NCBI RefSeq assembly: GCF_003590945.1
Contig: NZ_QYUK01000011.1
Coordinates: forward strand, 400,001-464,000
Direction of reading: 5' to 3'
DNA length: 64,000 nucleotides
DNA from: Oleomonas cavernae
GTDB lineage: Bacteria; Pseudomonadota; Alphaproteobacteria; Zavarziniales; Zavarziniaceae
This document shows, piece by piece, positions 20,466 through 30,832 of the stretch (position 1 is the stretch's first letter; each line of letters starts with the position of its first letter). The notes beneath the pieces were generated by a model. It searched no databases. It saw nothing but the letters and a program-made list of their open reading frames with translations, and was not told the DNA's origin. Made by a program: the position numbers and the translations under genes.

Positions 20466-21323
20466 TTACTCGCCCGCGAGGAAGGCGAGCACGGCGGCAT
20501 CGAATACCGCCGGGTTCTGCAGCATGGCGAAATGGCTGACCTTGGGCAGGATGACGAGTTTGGCGCCGGGGATCTGCTGCGCCAGCCACTCGGTGTGTTC
20601 ACGCTTGATCGCCTCGTCATATTCGCCGTCGGCGATGGCGACCGGCACCTTGATGCCGTTCAACTGGGCCTGGGTATAGTTGGGCTCGGTCGCCCACATC
20701 TTGGCAATCGCGGCCAGGAAACCGTCGTAGTCCTTGGGCGTCTTCGACAGCCGGGCATAGGCCTGACCCGCTTCCTCGATGAAGCGGTTGAAGGTCGCGT
20801 TGGTGTCGAGGCCTTCGCGCAGGCCCGAAGGGTCGGAATTGGCGCCGAAGGCGAACACCCGGGTCAGCCGCTCGGGATGATGAATGGCGAGGTCCAGGCC
20901 GATGATGCCGCCGTCGCTCCAGCCGACGACCGCGGCCTTCTCGATCTCGAGCTTGTCCAGCAGCGCCACCACGTCCGACGCCATCAGGCCGTAGGTATAG
21001 GGCTTGTCGTCCCGCGTGCTGCGGCCGTGGCCGCGGCTGTCGACCAGGATCACCTTGTACTGCTTGGCGAAGACCTGGACCTGGTTGCCCCAGTACTCGC
21101 CGTTGGCCAGGCCGCCATGCAGGAAGACGACCGGCTGGCCCTCGCCATAGACGGCGTACCAAAGCTCGATCCCGTTGACCGCGGCATAGCCGCTCTCCGT
21201 CGCCTTGGGCAGCGGGGCAGGGGCTGGAAGCTGTTCCCATACCTCCGCCGCCCGGGCCGGGATCGCATGGCCGCCGATCAGGCCGACCGCCAGGGCCAGC
21301 ATCCATCCCAGGATCGTCTTCAT
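20466..21323 (-). CDS. Secreted alpha/beta-fold hydrolase
   Basis: The gene encodes 285 residues with a signal peptide (about 1-25, ends PARAA), so probably periplasmic. Seen: oxyanion-loop 'VVFLHGGLANGEYWG', nucleophile elbow 'VVGWSDGG' with Ser, an acid candidate in 'IADGEYDEAIK', and catalytic His in 'KVSHFAMLQNP'. These are the marks of the alpha/beta hydrolase superfamily; the substrate cannot be told from sequence. It runs opposite to its neighbours and is not part of either operon. Confidence 0.88.
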   Translation of the reverse strand: MKTILGWMLALAVGLIGGHAIPARAAEVWEQLPAPAPLPKATESGYAAVNGIELWYAVYGEGQPVVFLHGGLANGEYWGNQVQVFAKQYKVILVDSRGHGRSTRDDKPYTYGLMASDVVALLDKLEIEKAAVVGWSDGGIIGLDLAIHHPERLTRVFAFGANSDPSGLREGLDTNATFNRFIEEAGQAYARLSKTPKDYDGFLAAIAKMWATEPNYTQAQLNGIKVPVAIADGEYDEAIKREHTEWLAQQIPGAKLVILPKVSHFAMLQNPAVFDAAVLAFLAGE

Positions 21324-21527
21324 ATCGCACCGCGCTGATGTTTATGGGGCACTTGCGCCCTCGATCATCGGGATATCCGGGGCAGGCGAGAAGCCGCGCC
21401 AGCCGCAGGGCAGCGTATCGGCCGCCGCATGCTCGGGCCCGCCTCGCGGTTCCTGGCCACTATCCAGTCCAAACAGAATGATGTAACCGGGGGCCAGCGA
21501 GCCGGAAATGCGCAGGGAACCAAGATC

Positions 21528-22633
21528 ATGAAAAGCGGACTTTCGACACTGTTTTCGCCGTTTACGATCAATGGCCTGACCCTGGCCAACCGTATCGTCA
21601 TGGCGCCGATGACGCGGTCGCGGTCGCCGGGTGGCATTCCCGGGGCCGATGTTGCCGCCTATTACCGGCGCCGGGCCGAAAACGATGTCGGCCTGATCAT
21701 CACCGAGGGCACCACCATCGACCATGCGGTGTCGTCGATGGATGTGAACGTGCCCAATTTCTACGGCCCGGCCCGTGAGGGCTGGCGCCGCGTGGTGGCC
21801 GAAGTGCACGAGGCCGGCGGCCGCATCATGCCCCAGCTCTGGCATGTCGGCATGGCGCGCAATCCCAAATCGCCCAATGCCCCGCTGCCGGGCCAGCCCA
21901 GCGTCGGCCCGTCGGGTCTCGTCGTGCCGGGCAAGAAGGTCGCCGAGCCGATGAGGCCTGAGGAAATCCGCGCGGTGGTCGACGGTTTCGCCCGTGGCGC
22001 CGCCGATGCCCGGGATCTGGGCTTCGACGGGGTCGAAATCCACGGTGCCCATGGTTACCTGATCGATCAGTTCTTCTGGGCCGGCCTCAACGAGCGGGCA
22101 GACAACTACGGCGGCGATGCCCGCCGGCGCCAGCAGATGGCCATCGATATCATCGAGGCGATCCGCCACGCCGTCGGCCCGACTATCCGGTGATCCTGCG
22201 TTTTTCCCAATGGAAGCAGCAGGACTACACCGCCCGCCTGGCCACCACGCCCGAGGCGCTGGAAGCCTTCCTGCAGCCGCTGTCCCAGGCCGGGGTCGAC
22301 GTCTTCCATTGCTCGACCCGCCGCTTCTGGGAGCCGGAATTCGAGGGGGCGTCCCTGAACCTGGCGGGCTGGACCAAGAAGCTGACGGGCAAGCCGACGA
22401 TCACGGTCGGCAGCGTCGGGTTGTCAGGCGAATTCCTGGCATCGTTCAAGGGCGAGAGCGCCCAGGCGGCCGGTATCGACGACCTGCTCGGTCGGCTCGA
22501 TGCCGGTGAATTCGACCTGGTGGCCGTGGGCCGCGCGCTGCTGGTCGACCCGGCCTGGGCGCGCAAGATCCGCCTGGGCCAACTGGACGAGCTGCAGCCG
22601 TTCAAGCCCGAAGCATTGGCCACCCTCTCTTAA
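21528..22633 (+). CDS. Old-yellow-enzyme-type NADH:flavin oxidoreductase (one frameshift)
   Basis: This is an FMN-dependent ene-reductase-like TIM barrel, 368 residues after repair. Seen: 'LFSPFTINGLTLANRIVMAPMTRSRS', 'GLIITEGTTID', 'IMPQLWHVGM', 'GVEIHGAHGYLIDQFF', 'ERADNYGG' and the C-terminal flavin-phosphate region 'DLVAVGRALLVDPAW'. The frame breaks near 22178-22181; adding one G gives 'HAVGPDYPVILRFSQW' and joins the two halves, which otherwise overlap at a stop. Physiological substrate unknown. Confidence 0.9.
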
Positions 22634-22648
22634 GGCCAACCGCCTGCC

Positions 22649-22675
22649 GCCCCCGGCGCTTAGCGCGCCGGGGGC
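22649..22675 (+). terminator. Strong GC hairpin after the oxidoreductase gene
   Basis: An 11-bp perfect stem (22649-22659 with 22665-22675) with loop TTAGC lies 16 bases after the stop. There is no T-run after it, so it may be a weak or factor-assisted terminator separating this gene from the division cluster. Confidence 0.6.
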
Positions 22676-22806
22676 AAAGTAATTCGGAACAAATCATGAA
22701 CTATTGATCGCGGCGGCGCCTCCGGGCGTCTTGCCGATCGGCGGAGTCATAGGCAAGCGGGATGCCAGACGAAATGGCGTGATTTCCCAGCTATTTACCA
22801 GTCCTG

Positions 22807-22850
22807 CCCATTGACCCCCATAATTTCCCATGGTATCCCAATCTATCCCA
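22807..22850 (+). promoter_or_regulatory. MraZ operator: five CCCA boxes at exact 10-base spacing
   Basis: CCCA ends at 22810, 22820, 22830, 22840 and 22850, that is TGGG repeats on the other strand with one-helix-turn spacing. MraZ in several bacteria binds three or more TGGGN repeats separated by 5 bases upstream of its own gene. A further isolated CCCA ends at 22789. The array lies 61-104 bases before the mraZ start and partly covers a possible -35-like TTGACC at 22811, fitting autorepression of the whole cluster. Confidence 0.8.
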
Positions 22851-22910
22851 TCCTGCGGGCGCGTCGATGCCCTCGACCCGTCGCCTTTGCGGGGTGGTTC
22901 GGGGGCTTTG

Positions 22911-23390
22911 ATGCTGGCGTTGTTCACGTCCACATACACCAACAAGGTGGACAAGAAGGGTCGGGTCTCCGTCCCGGCGCCCTTCCGCACGCTGGCCGCG
23001 GCCCAGGGATTCCAGGGCATCTACGTCTATCCCTCGCTCGATTTCCCGGCGATCGACGGCGCCGGCCTCACCTATTTCGAGCGGCTTGCCGCCGCGGTCG
23101 ACGATCTCGCCCCCTTCTCGGCCGAGCGTGAGGCCTTCTCGACCGCCATTTTCGGTGCCTCGCACCAGCTCGCCTTCGATCCGGAAGGCCGCATCAGCCT
23201 GCCCGAGGGGCTGATGGCCCATGCCGGCATCACCGAGAGCCTGGTCTTCGTCGGCCTGGGCCAGCAGTTCCGCATCTGGGAACCGGCGGCCTTTGCCCAG
23301 ATGAACGCCCAGGCGGCCCAGATCACCCGCGAAAGCCGCGGCCGCCTGAACTGGCCGGGCCGTGGCGCCAACGGGGGAGGGGCGGCATGA
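22911..23390 (+). CDS. mraZ: Transcriptional regulator MraZ
   Basis: This is a DNA-binding autoregulator at the head of the division and cell-wall cluster; 159 residues. Seen: two tandem AbrB/SpoVT-type halves, each with the DxxGR pattern: '[16 protein letters not shown]' and '[20 protein letters not shown]'. ATG 22911 is chosen over upstream in-frame codons because it starts the family core ([11 protein letters not shown]) and GGGGG lies 5-9 bases upstream. Its stop overlaps the rsmH start (ATGA). The operator array is immediately upstream. Confidence 0.95.
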   Translation: MLALFTSTYTNKVDKKGRVSVPAPFRTLAAAQGFQGIYVYPSLDFPAIDGAGLTYFERLAAAVDDLAPFSAEREAFSTAIFGASHQLAFDPEGRISLPEGLMAHAGITESLVFVGLGQQFRIWEPAAFAQMNAQAAQITRESRGRLNWPGRGANGGGAA

Positions 23391-24367
23391 TCCCCGACCA
23401 GGACGCCCCCCACATCTCCGTCCTGCGCGACGAGGCCGTGCAGGCGATCGGCCCGCAGCCGGGCGACGTGGTGGTCGACGGCACCTTCGGTGCCGGCGGC
23501 TATTCCCGCGCCTTCCTGGGCGCTGGCGACTGCCGCGTCTTCGGCATCGACCGCGATCCCACGGCGGTTGCCCGCGGCCGCGCGCTCGAGGCCCAGGCGC
23601 CCGGCCGCTTCACCATGGTCGAGGGCTGCTTCGGCGACATGGTCGGCCTGCTGGCCGCCCACGGCCTGGCGGCGGTGGACGGGATCGCTCTGGACCTGGG
23701 CGTCTCCTCGATGCAGTTCGACGAGGCCGACCGCGGCTTTTCCTTCCGCGAGGACGGCCCCCTCGACATGCGCATGGGCGGCAGCAGCCGTACCGCCGCC
23801 GACATCGTCAACGAGACGCCGGAAGCCGATCTCGCCGACCTGATCTATGCCTATGGCGAGGAACGCGCCTCGCGCCGCGTCGCCCGCTTCATCGTCGAGG
23901 CGCGGTCGCAGGCCCCGATCACCCGCACCCGCGTGCTGGCCGACATCGTCGCCCGGGCCATCGGCCGCCATGGTGCCGAGCGTGACCGCATCCACCCGGC
24001 GACCAAGACCTTCCAGGCCTTGCGCATCGCGGTGAACGACGAATTGGGCGAACTCGACCGCGGCCTGGTCGCGGCCGAGCGCCTGCTGGCGCCCGGCGGC
24101 CGCCTGGCCGTCGTCTCCTTCCACAGTCTCGAAGATCGCGCCGTGAAGCGCTTCCTCACACAGCGCGCCGGGGTCGAGGGTGGCCCCTCGCGTCACGCGC
24201 CCGTCCGTGCCGGCGGACGGGCGCCCAGTTTCGAACTCCTGTTCCGCGGTGCGGCCAAGCCCGGGGACGAGGAAATCCGCATCAACCCGCGGGCGCGTTC
24301 GGCCCGGCTGCGCGCGGCGCGCCGGACGGCGGCACCCGCCTGGGGTCTCGAGGAGGGCCACGCATGA
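23387..24367 (+). CDS. rsmH: 16S rRNA (cytosine-1402-N4)-methyltransferase RsmH (MraW)
   Basis: This enzyme methylates N4 of C1402 in 16S rRNA using S-adenosylmethionine; cytoplasmic, 326 residues, normal length. Seen: '[13 protein letters not shown]' start, SAM-binding '[16 protein letters not shown]', 'GIDRDPTA', '[14 protein letters not shown]', '[15 protein letters not shown]' and 'LGELDRGL...[18 protein letters not shown]'. It overlaps mraZ and ftsL by 4 bases each, so it is translated as part of the cluster. Confidence 0.97.
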   Translation: MIPDQDAPHISVLRDEAVQAIGPQPGDVVVDGTFGAGGYSRAFLGAGDCRVFGIDRDPTAVARGRALEAQAPGRFTMVEGCFGDMVGLLAAHGLAAVDGIALDLGVSSMQFDEADRGFSFREDGPLDMRMGGSSRTAADIVNETPEADLADLIYAYGEERASRRVARFIVEARSQAPITRTRVLADIVARAIGRHGAERDRIHPATKTFQALRIAVNDELGELDRGLVAAERLLAPGGRLAVVSFHSLEDRAVKRFLTQRAGVEGGPSRHAPVRAGGRAPSFELLFRGAAKPGDEEIRINPRARSARLRAARRTAAPAWGLEEGHA

Positions 24368-25062
24368 GCCGGATCCTGACCATTGCCGCCGTCGCCCTGG
24401 CGATCGGCGCCGCCGCCACGCTCTATCAGGTGAAGTACGAAGTCCGCCTGCTGGAGCAGGAGGCGCGCCAGTTGCATCAAGGTGTTGCCCGCGAACAGCA
24501 GGCGATTCAGGTGCTGAGCGCCGAATGGGCCTATCTGAACCAGCCCGCCCGGATTCAGGAACTCGCCGAGCGCTACCTCGACCTCAAGCCGATCAAGGCC
24601 GCGCAGATCGGCACGGTCGAACGCCTGCCGCTGCGCCCGGTGGCGCCGCCGGCCGCTCCGGGGGCTGACGGCCTGGTCGCGGATGCGACGCCCGGCGCCG
24701 GCCCGGTGGCCGTGGTCACGACGAAGCCCGCAGCGGGCAAGCCTGCCGCCGCCAAGCCGGCGGCCCCGGCGGCGACCAAGCCCGTCGCCGCCCCGGCGAT
24801 CACCAAGCCCGTCGCCGCCCCGGCGAAGCCGGCCGCGCCCAAGCCGGCACCGGCCAAGCCCGCGACCACCAAGCCGCCCGCCCCGGCGGCGCCCACGCGC
24901 ACGGCCTCGGTGCCGGCGGCCCCTGCCAGGCCGGCGCAGCCCGCCCCCAGGCCCGCCCCGGTGCCCAGCGCCGTAGCCAGTGCCCCGGCGGATCCGCTGC
25001 TCGACGGCGTCTCGCGCATCTTCGCGAGCGGCGAGCCCAGCTACCCGACGGAACGGCGATGA
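24364..25062 (+). CDS. ftsL: FtsL-like division protein with Ala/Pro/Lys-rich C-terminal extension
   Basis: This is a small bitopic divisome protein, 232 residues against about 100-130 usual. Seen: membrane helix at about 5-22 ('[19 protein letters not shown]'), a short leucine-zipper-like periplasmic segment ('[20 protein letters not shown]', '[28 protein letters not shown]') that is the conserved FtsL core, then from about residue 95 an unusual tail made almost only of Ala, Pro, Lys, Val and Thr. Position between rsmH and ftsI, with 4-base overlaps at both ends, supports the call. The tail's role is unknown; it could span the periplasm or bind the wall. Confidence 0.88.
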   Translation: MSRILTIAAVALAIGAAATLYQVKYEVRLLEQEARQLHQGVAREQQAIQVLSAEWAYLNQPARIQELAERYLDLKPIKAAQIGTVERLPLRPVAPPAAPGADGLVADATPGAGPVAVVTTKPAAGKPAAAKPAAPAATKPVAAPAITKPVAAPAKPAAPKPAPAKPATTKPPAPAAPTRTASVPAAPARPAQPAPRPAPVPSAVASAPADPLLDGVSRIFASGEPSYPTERR

Positions 25063-26828
25063 ACGGCGGGGATTACGATCCGATCCCGCGCGCGCCGCTG
25101 CCACGGCTGTCGCCGGTCCATATCCCCGAAGGCGCCCCCGTCTTCGCGGGTAACCGGCCGCGCCCGACCGTGGTGCTCGACGGCCTGACCAAGCAGGCGA
25201 TCGAAATCGGCCGCAACCGCCTGATCGTGCTCGGCGCGGTGTTCTGCTTCTGCTTCCTGATGCTGGCCGGCCGCCTGGTCGATCTTGCCGTGCTGCGCCA
25301 GCCCGACGACGCGCGGGTGACCTCGGCCGAGCCGATCGTGGAACGCGCGGCGATCACCGACCGCAACGGCACGGTCCTGGCCACCAACCTGTCGACCGCA
25401 TCGCTTTATGCCGATACCGCCAGGCTGATCGACGTGGACGAGGCGGTGGCCAAGCTGATGCATGTCCTGCCCGACCTGTCGCGCGCCGAACTCGATACCA
25501 AGCTGCGCTCGGGCAAGACCTTCGTCTGGATCAAGCGCAACCTGACGCCCCGCCAGGAATACGAGGTCAACAGCCTCGGCATTCCCGGCTTCTCGTTCCA
25601 GCGGGAAGAACGCCGGGTCTATCCGTTCGGGCGCCTGGCCTCCCATGTCCTGGGCTTCGTCGATATCGACAGCAAGGGCATCTCGGGGATCGAGGCGCGT
25701 TTCGACGAAGTCCTGCGCGATCCCGCGCGCGGCGGCAAGCCGTTGCAGCTCTCGCTCGATATCCGGGTCCAGCATGCCGTGACCGACGAGTTGGCGCGCG
25801 CCATCCAGACCTTCCGCGCCATCGGCGGCGCCGCGGTGGTGCAGGACGTGCGCACGGGCGAGATGATCGCCATGGTCTCGCTGCCCGATTTCGACCCCAA
25901 CAATCCCGGCGGGGCCAACCAGGAAACCCGCTTCAACCGGGCGACCCTGGGCACCTACGAAATGGGCTCGACCTTCAAGACGCTGAACACGGCGATGGCG
26001 CTCGATTACGGCGTCACCACCCTGCGCGGCGGCTATGACGCCACCCATCCCATCAAGGTCGCGCGCTTCACCATCAACGACGACCACCCCAAGTACCGCT
26101 GGCTGTCGGTGCCCGAGATCTTCATCTACTCGTCCAACATCGGCTCGGTGAAGATGGCGCTGGATGTCGGCATCGAGCGCCAGAAGGACTTCATGTCCCG
26201 CATGGGCATGACCCGCCGCCTGTCGATCGAACTGCCCGAGGCCGGCACGCCGCTGGTGCCCAACCCGTGGCGCGAGATCAACACCATGACCATCGCCTTC
26301 GGCCACGGCCTTTCGGTCACGCCCCTGCACCTGTCGACCGGCGTCTCGTCGCTGATCAACGGCGGCATCTTCTTCCAGCCGACGCTGCTCCATGCCGACG
26401 ACGCCCGGCCGCCGGTGGGCGAGCGGGTGATCTCGTCGCAGACCTCGGCCTCCATGCGGCGCCTGCTGCGCCTGGTGGTGACCAACGGCACGGGGCGCAA
26501 GGCGGACGTCCCGGGTTACTGGGTCGGCGGCAAGACCGGTACCGCGGAGAAGGCCTCGGGCGGCGGCTATGCCCGCAAGGCGCTGCTGTCGTCCTTCGTC
26601 TCGGCCTTCCCGATGACCGAGCCGCGCTATGTCGTGCTGGTCATGATCGACGAGCCCAAGGGCACCAAGGAAACCTACGGCTATGCCACCGGCGGCTGGA
26701 CCGCGGCGCCCACGGTCGCGCGGATCGTGGAACGTATCGCCCCCATGCTGGGCGTGCTGCCGTCCGATGGCCCCGACCCCGCGACGGCCGGTGGTGCGCT
26801 CATCACCGTTGCCGCGGACAAGGAGTGA
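25059..26828 (+). CDS. ftsI: Peptidoglycan transpeptidase FtsI (PBP3)
   Basis: This septal D,D-transpeptidase cross-links peptidoglycan at division; inner membrane, 589 residues. Seen: cytoplasmic N-terminus of about 55 residues, one membrane helix ('LIVLGAVFCFCFLMLAGRLVDL'), PBP dimerisation domain ('ERAAITDRNGTVLATNL'), and transpeptidase domain with all three catalytic motifs: SxxK in 'MGSTFKTLN', SxN in 'YSSNIGS' and KTG in 'VGGKTGTAEK'. It overlaps ftsL by 4 bases; murE follows after 9 bases. Confidence 0.97.
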   Translation: MNGGDYDPIPRAPLPRLSPVHIPEGAPVFAGNRPRPTVVLDGLTKQAIEIGRNRLIVLGAVFCFCFLMLAGRLVDLAVLRQPDDARVTSAEPIVERAAITDRNGTVLATNLSTASLYADTARLIDVDEAVAKLMHVLPDLSRAELDTKLRSGKTFVWIKRNLTPRQEYEVNSLGIPGFSFQREERRVYPFGRLASHVLGFVDIDSKGISGIEARFDEVLRDPARGGKPLQLSLDIRVQHAVTDELARAIQTFRAIGGAAVVQDVRTGEMIAMVSLPDFDPNNPGGANQETRFNRATLGTYEMGSTFKTLNTAMALDYGVTTLRGGYDATHPIKVARFTINDDHPKYRWLSVPEIFIYSSNIGSVKMALDVGIERQKDFMSRMGMTRRLSIELPEAGTPLVPNPWREINTMTIAFGHGLSVTPLHLSTGVSSLINGGIFFQPTLLHADDARPPVGERVISSQTSASMRRLLRLVVTNGTGRKADVPGYWVGGKTGTAEKASGGGYARKALLSSFVSAFPMTEPRYVVLVMIDEPKGTKETYGYATGGWTAAPTVARIVERIAPMLGVLPSDGPDPATAGGALITVAADKE

Positions 26829-26837
26829 GGCCGCGAC

Positions 26838-28304
26838 ATGCCCAACAGGCGCCTCGCCGAGCTGATCACGGAAACCACGGTGGCGCCGGCGCTCGGCGCG
26901 ATCGACGTCTCCGCCGTGACCGCCGACAGCCGCAAGGTCGTGCCCGGCGCCCTGTTCTTCGCGCTGAGCGGCGCCAAGGATGACGGCCGCCGCTATGTCG
27001 CCGACGCGGTGGCCAAGGGGGCGGTCGCCATCGTCGCCGACCCGTCGGGGGTCGAGAATGCCGGCGCCCCGGTCGTCATCGTCGACGACCCGCGCCGGGC
27101 GCTGGCGCTCGCCGCCGCGCAGCTCCATCCCGCCCAGCCCGGCACCATCGTCGCGGTGACCGGCACCAACGGCAAGACCTCGGTCGCCCATTTCACCCGC
27201 CAGCTCTGGCAGGCGACCGGCCACGCTGCCGCCGCCCTGGGCACGCTGGGGATTACGACGGCAGCCGGCACCGTTCCCCTGGGCCATACCACGCCCGACC
27301 CGGTGGTCCTGCACGAAGCCCTGGCCGGCCTGGCCGGCAGCGGCATCGATCATGCCGCGATGGAGGCCTCGAGCCACGGCCTCGACCAGCGCCGGCTGGA
27401 CGGGGTGGTCCTGAAGGCCGGGGCCTTCACCAACCTGACCCGCGATCACCTCGACTATCACCACGATCTTCACGCCTACCTGGCGGCCAAGCTGCGGCTG
27501 TTCGACACGCTGCTGCCGCTGGGCGCGCCGGCCATCGTCAACCTGGGCGGCGAGGCCGCCAATACCGTCGCCTTGACCGCGCAACGCGCGGGATTGCGCC
27601 TGATCACCGTGGGCGGCGAGGGGGCGGACATCGCCCTGCTGCGGCGCCAGCCGACGCTGGCCGGGCAGTCGCTGGCGCTCTCGGTCTTCGGCCGGCGGTT
27701 CGAGGTCGAATTGCCCCTGGCCGGCGACTTCCAGGCGTCGAACGCCCTGGTCGCGCTGGGCCTGGTCGTCGCGACGGGCGGGGACATCGCGGCAGCGGTG
27801 GCCGCCCTGGCCGGGCTCGAAGGCGTGCCGGGGCGGATGGAACTGGCCGGCATTCACCTGTCGGGGGCGCCGGTCTTCGTCGATTACGCCCACACGCCCG
27901 ATGCCCTGGCCCGTGTCCTGGGGGCCCTGCGCCCGCATGTCGAGCGGCGCCTGATCGTGGTCTTTGGCTGCGGCGGCGACCGCGATCCCGGCAAGCGGCC
28001 GGAAATGGGCCGCATCGCGGCCGATACCGCCGACCGCGTGATCGTCACCGACGACAACCCGCGCAGCGAGGATGCCAAGGCCATCCGCGCCCAGATCCTG
28101 GCCGCCAGCCCCGGTGCCGTCGAGATCGGCGACCGTACCGCGGCGATCGCGGCGGCCCTGTCGGACCTGAGCTACGGCGATGTCGTGGTGATCGCCGGCA
28201 AGGGCCACGAGCAGGGCCAGATCGTGAAGGACGAGGTTCGCCCCTTCGACGACCGCGCGGTGGTGCGCGCCGCCCTGCGGATCCTCAAAGGCAGCGGGAC
28301 ATGA
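26838..28304 (+). CDS. murE: UDP-N-acetylmuramoyl-tripeptide synthetase MurE
   Basis: This enzyme adds the third amino acid, presumably meso-diaminopimelate, to UDP-MurNAc-L-Ala-D-Glu using ATP; cytoplasmic, 488 residues. Seen: N-terminal 'VTADSRKVVPGALFFAL', ATP loop 'VAVTGTNGKTSVAHF', carbamylated-Lys region, 'YAHTPDALARVLGAL', and 'VTDDNPRSE', the DNPR motif that marks diaminopimelate-adding MurE enzymes. It overlaps murF by 4 bases. Confidence 0.97.
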   Translation: MPNRRLAELITETTVAPALGAIDVSAVTADSRKVVPGALFFALSGAKDDGRRYVADAVAKGAVAIVADPSGVENAGAPVVIVDDPRRALALAAAQLHPAQPGTIVAVTGTNGKTSVAHFTRQLWQATGHAAAALGTLGITTAAGTVPLGHTTPDPVVLHEALAGLAGSGIDHAAMEASSHGLDQRRLDGVVLKAGAFTNLTRDHLDYHHDLHAYLAAKLRLFDTLLPLGAPAIVNLGGEAANTVALTAQRAGLRLITVGGEGADIALLRRQPTLAGQSLALSVFGRRFEVELPLAGDFQASNALVALGLVVATGGDIAAAVAALAGLEGVPGRMELAGIHLSGAPVFVDYAHTPDALARVLGALRPHVERRLIVVFGCGGDRDPGKRPEMGRIAADTADRVIVTDDNPRSEDAKAIRAQILAASPGAVEIGDRTAAIAAALSDLSYGDVVVIAGKGHEQGQIVKDEVRPFDDRAVVRAALRILKGSGT

Positions 28305-29710
28305 GCGTGCTGTGGACCGCCCGGGAAATCGCGGCCGCGACCGGCGGCGCCGTGCTGGCTGATTTTCGCGCCAGTGGCGTCGTCTTCGATTCCCGCCGGG
28401 TCACCCCCGGCGACCTGTTCGTGGCCCTGGCCGGCAGCCAGGCCGACGGCCATGGCTTCGTTGCCGGCGCGCTGGCGGCCGGCGCGGCGGGGGCCCTGGT
28501 CGCGCAGGTGCCGGCCGGCGTCGCGCCCGATGCCCCGCTGGTGCAGGTGCCCGAGACCATGGCCGGCCTCGAAGCGCTGGCCCGCGCCGCCCGCACCCGG
28601 GCGGATGTGGTGGCGATCGGCGTCACCGGCAGCGTCGGCAAGACCGGCACCAAGGAAGCGCTGAAGGTGGCGCTGGGCCCGTCCGGCGCCACCCATGCCA
28701 GCGTCGGCAGCTTCAACAATCACGTCGGCGTGCCGCTCAGCCTGGCGCGCATGCCCGCCGATACCCGCTTCGGCGTGTTCGAGATGGGCATGAACCATGC
28801 CGGCGAACTGACCCCGCTGTCGCGCCTGGTGCGCCCCCACATCGCGGTGGTGACCACGGTCGAGCCGGCGCACATGGCCTTCTTCGATACGGTCGAGGCG
28901 ATCGCCGACGCCAAGGCGGAAATCTTCGCCGGCGTGCCGGCCGGCGGTGCCGCGATCCTCAACTGCGACAACGCCCATTTCGAGCGCCTGGCCGCGGCGG
29001 CACGCGCGCGGGGTGTCCATGTGGTGGGCTTCGGCACCGGCCACGGCGCCCATGTGCAATTGCTCGACATGGTGCTGAAGCCCGATGTCACCGTGGTCGA
29101 TGCGATGGTCGGCAGCCGCCGCATCACCTACAAGATCGGCGCGCCCGGCCGCCACTGGGCGATGAATTCGCTGGCCGTCATGGCGGCGGTCGAGCTGGCC
29201 GGCGCCGACATCACCCTGGCCTCCCTGGCCCTGGCCGACCTGACCCCGCCGGCCGGCCGCGGCCGTCGCAGCGAACTGCGCCTCAAGGGCGGCGGCACGA
29301 TGCTGCTGGTCGACGAGAGCTATAATGCCAGCCCCGCCTCTATGCGGGCGGCCTTCGCCAACCTGAAAACCGCGCAGCCGGGGCCGCGCGGCCGGCGCAT
29401 CGCCGTCCTGGGCGACATGCGCGAACTGGGCGCCGACGCCGACGCCCTCCATGCCGGTCTGGCCCCCGATCTGGTGGCCAGCGGCGTCGACCTGGTCTTT
29501 GCCTGCGGGCCGCATATGCAGGCCCTTTACCAAGCCCTGCCGACGGGTCTCCAGGGGGCCCACACAACCGACTCGAAGACGCTGGCGCCGATCGTGCGCG
29601 ACGCCGTTCGTCAAGGAGATGTTGTGATGGTGAAGGGATCTTTGGGCAGTTATATGGCCTCGATCATCGATACACTACTACAGCTTGATTCGGCTGATTC
29701 GCCTGTCTGA
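28301..29710 (+). CDS. murF: UDP-MurNAc-pentapeptide synthetase MurF
   Basis: This ligase adds D-Ala-D-Ala to the UDP-MurNAc-tripeptide; cytoplasmic, 469 residues. Seen: '[18 protein letters not shown]' N-terminal domain, ATP-binding '[16 protein letters not shown]', '[12 protein letters not shown]', '[13 protein letters not shown]' and '[11 protein letters not shown]'. All are standard MurF features. mraY follows after 26 bases. Confidence 0.97.
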   Translation: MSVLWTAREIAAATGGAVLADFRASGVVFDSRRVTPGDLFVALAGSQADGHGFVAGALAAGAAGALVAQVPAGVAPDAPLVQVPETMAGLEALARAARTRADVVAIGVTGSVGKTGTKEALKVALGPSGATHASVGSFNNHVGVPLSLARMPADTRFGVFEMGMNHAGELTPLSRLVRPHIAVVTTVEPAHMAFFDTVEAIADAKAEIFAGVPAGGAAILNCDNAHFERLAAAARARGVHVVGFGTGHGAHVQLLDMVLKPDVTVVDAMVGSRRITYKIGAPGRHWAMNSLAVMAAVELAGADITLASLALADLTPPAGRGRRSELRLKGGGTMLLVDESYNASPASMRAAFANLKTAQPGPRGRRIAVLGDMRELGADADALHAGLAPDLVASGVDLVFACGPHMQALYQALPTGLQGAHTTDSKTLAPIVRDAVRQGDVVMVKGSLGSYMASIIDTLLQLDSADSPV

Positions 29711-29736
29711 GGCGATTTCGGCACTCGGGAAGCAAC

Positions 29737-30825
29737 ATGCTCTTTAATCTCTTGGCCCCCCTGGCCGACGAGTTCGCGTTCTTCAATCTCTTCCGGTACC
29801 TGACCTTCAGGACCGGCGGCGCGACCTTGACTGCGCTCCTGGTCGCCTTCGTGATCGGGCCGCGCCTGATCGCCTGGCTGAAGACCAAGCAGAAGAAGGG
29901 CCAGCCCATCCGCGCCGACGGGCCGCAGAGCCATCTCATCACCAAGCAGGGCACGCCGACCATGGGCGGCTTCCTGATCCTGATCGCCCTGGCCGTATCC
30001 GTGCTGCTGTGGGCCGACCTGTCGTCGGGCTATGTCTGGGCGGTTCTGGTGGTGACCCTGGGCTTCGGCTTGATCGGCTTTGCCGACGACTACCTCAAGG
30101 TCACCAAGGTCAATCCCAAGGGCGTGCCGGGCAAGCTGAAGCTGCTGGTCGAGATCATCTTCGCCACCGGCGCGGTGGTCTGGATCGTCTGGCTGACCAC
30201 GCCCGAACATGCGACGGCGCTGGCCATCCCCTTCTTCAAGGATCTGCTGGTTCAACTCGGCTGGTTCTTCGTGCCCGTGGCGGTGTTCGTGATCGTCGGC
30301 GCCGGCAATGCCGTCAACCTGACAGATGGCCTCGACGGCCTCGCCATCGTGCCGGTGATGATCGCCGCCGCTGCCTTCGGCGTGATCGTCTATCTGGTGG
30401 GCAACATCAAATTTGCCGATTACCTGCAAATTCACCATGTCGCCGGTGCCGGCGAGTTGGCGGTGCTTTGCGGTGCCCTGGTCGGGGCGGGCCTGGGCTT
30501 CCTGTGGTTCAATGCGCCGCCGGCCATGATCTTCATGGGCGACACCGGCAGCCTGGCCTTGGGCGGTGCGCTGGGCGCCATCGCCGTGGTGGTGAAGCAT
30601 GAGATCGTGCTGGCCATCATCGGCGGGCTGTTCGTGCTCGAAACCGTGTCGGTGATCGTGCAGGTGGTCTCGTTCAAGATGACGGGCAAGCGGGTCTTCC
30701 GCATGGCGCCCCTGCATCATCACTATGAACACAAGGGCTGGTCCGAGCCGACCGTGGTGATCCGCTTCTGGATCATCGCCGTGGTCCTGGCGCTGATCGG
30801 CCTGTCCACCTTGAAGTTGAGGTGA
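29737..30825 (+). CDS. mraY: Phospho-MurNAc-pentapeptide translocase MraY
   Basis: This enzyme transfers phospho-MurNAc-pentapeptide to undecaprenyl phosphate, making lipid I; inner-membrane enzyme of 362 residues with about ten membrane helices. Seen: '[10 protein letters not shown]', catalytic Asp in 'FADDYLKV', '[13 protein letters not shown]', '[13 protein letters not shown]' and the histidine motif '[13 protein letters not shown]'. It sits between murF and murD as in most Proteobacteria. Confidence 0.97.
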   Translation: MLFNLLAPLADEFAFFNLFRYLTFRTGGATLTALLVAFVIGPRLIAWLKTKQKKGQPIRADGPQSHLITKQGTPTMGGFLILIALAVSVLLWADLSSGYVWAVLVVTLGFGLIGFADDYLKVTKVNPKGVPGKLKLLVEIIFATGAVVWIVWLTTPEHATALAIPFFKDLLVQLGWFFVPVAVFVIVGAGNAVNLTDGLDGLAIVPVMIAAAAFGVIVYLVGNIKFADYLQIHHVAGAGELAVLCGALVGAGLGFLWFNAPPAMIFMGDTGSLALGGALGAIAVVVKHEIVLAIIGGLFVLETVSVIVQVVSFKMTGKRVFRMAPLHHHYEHKGWSEPTVVIRFWIIAVVLALIGLSTLKLR

Positions 30826-30832
30826 CGGGCCG

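Noticed and set aside
25041-28208. 1,055-codon minus-strand open frame opposite ftsI and murE
   Set aside because: Antisense shadow produced by codon bias; ftsI and murE on the plus strand have complete catalytic motifs.
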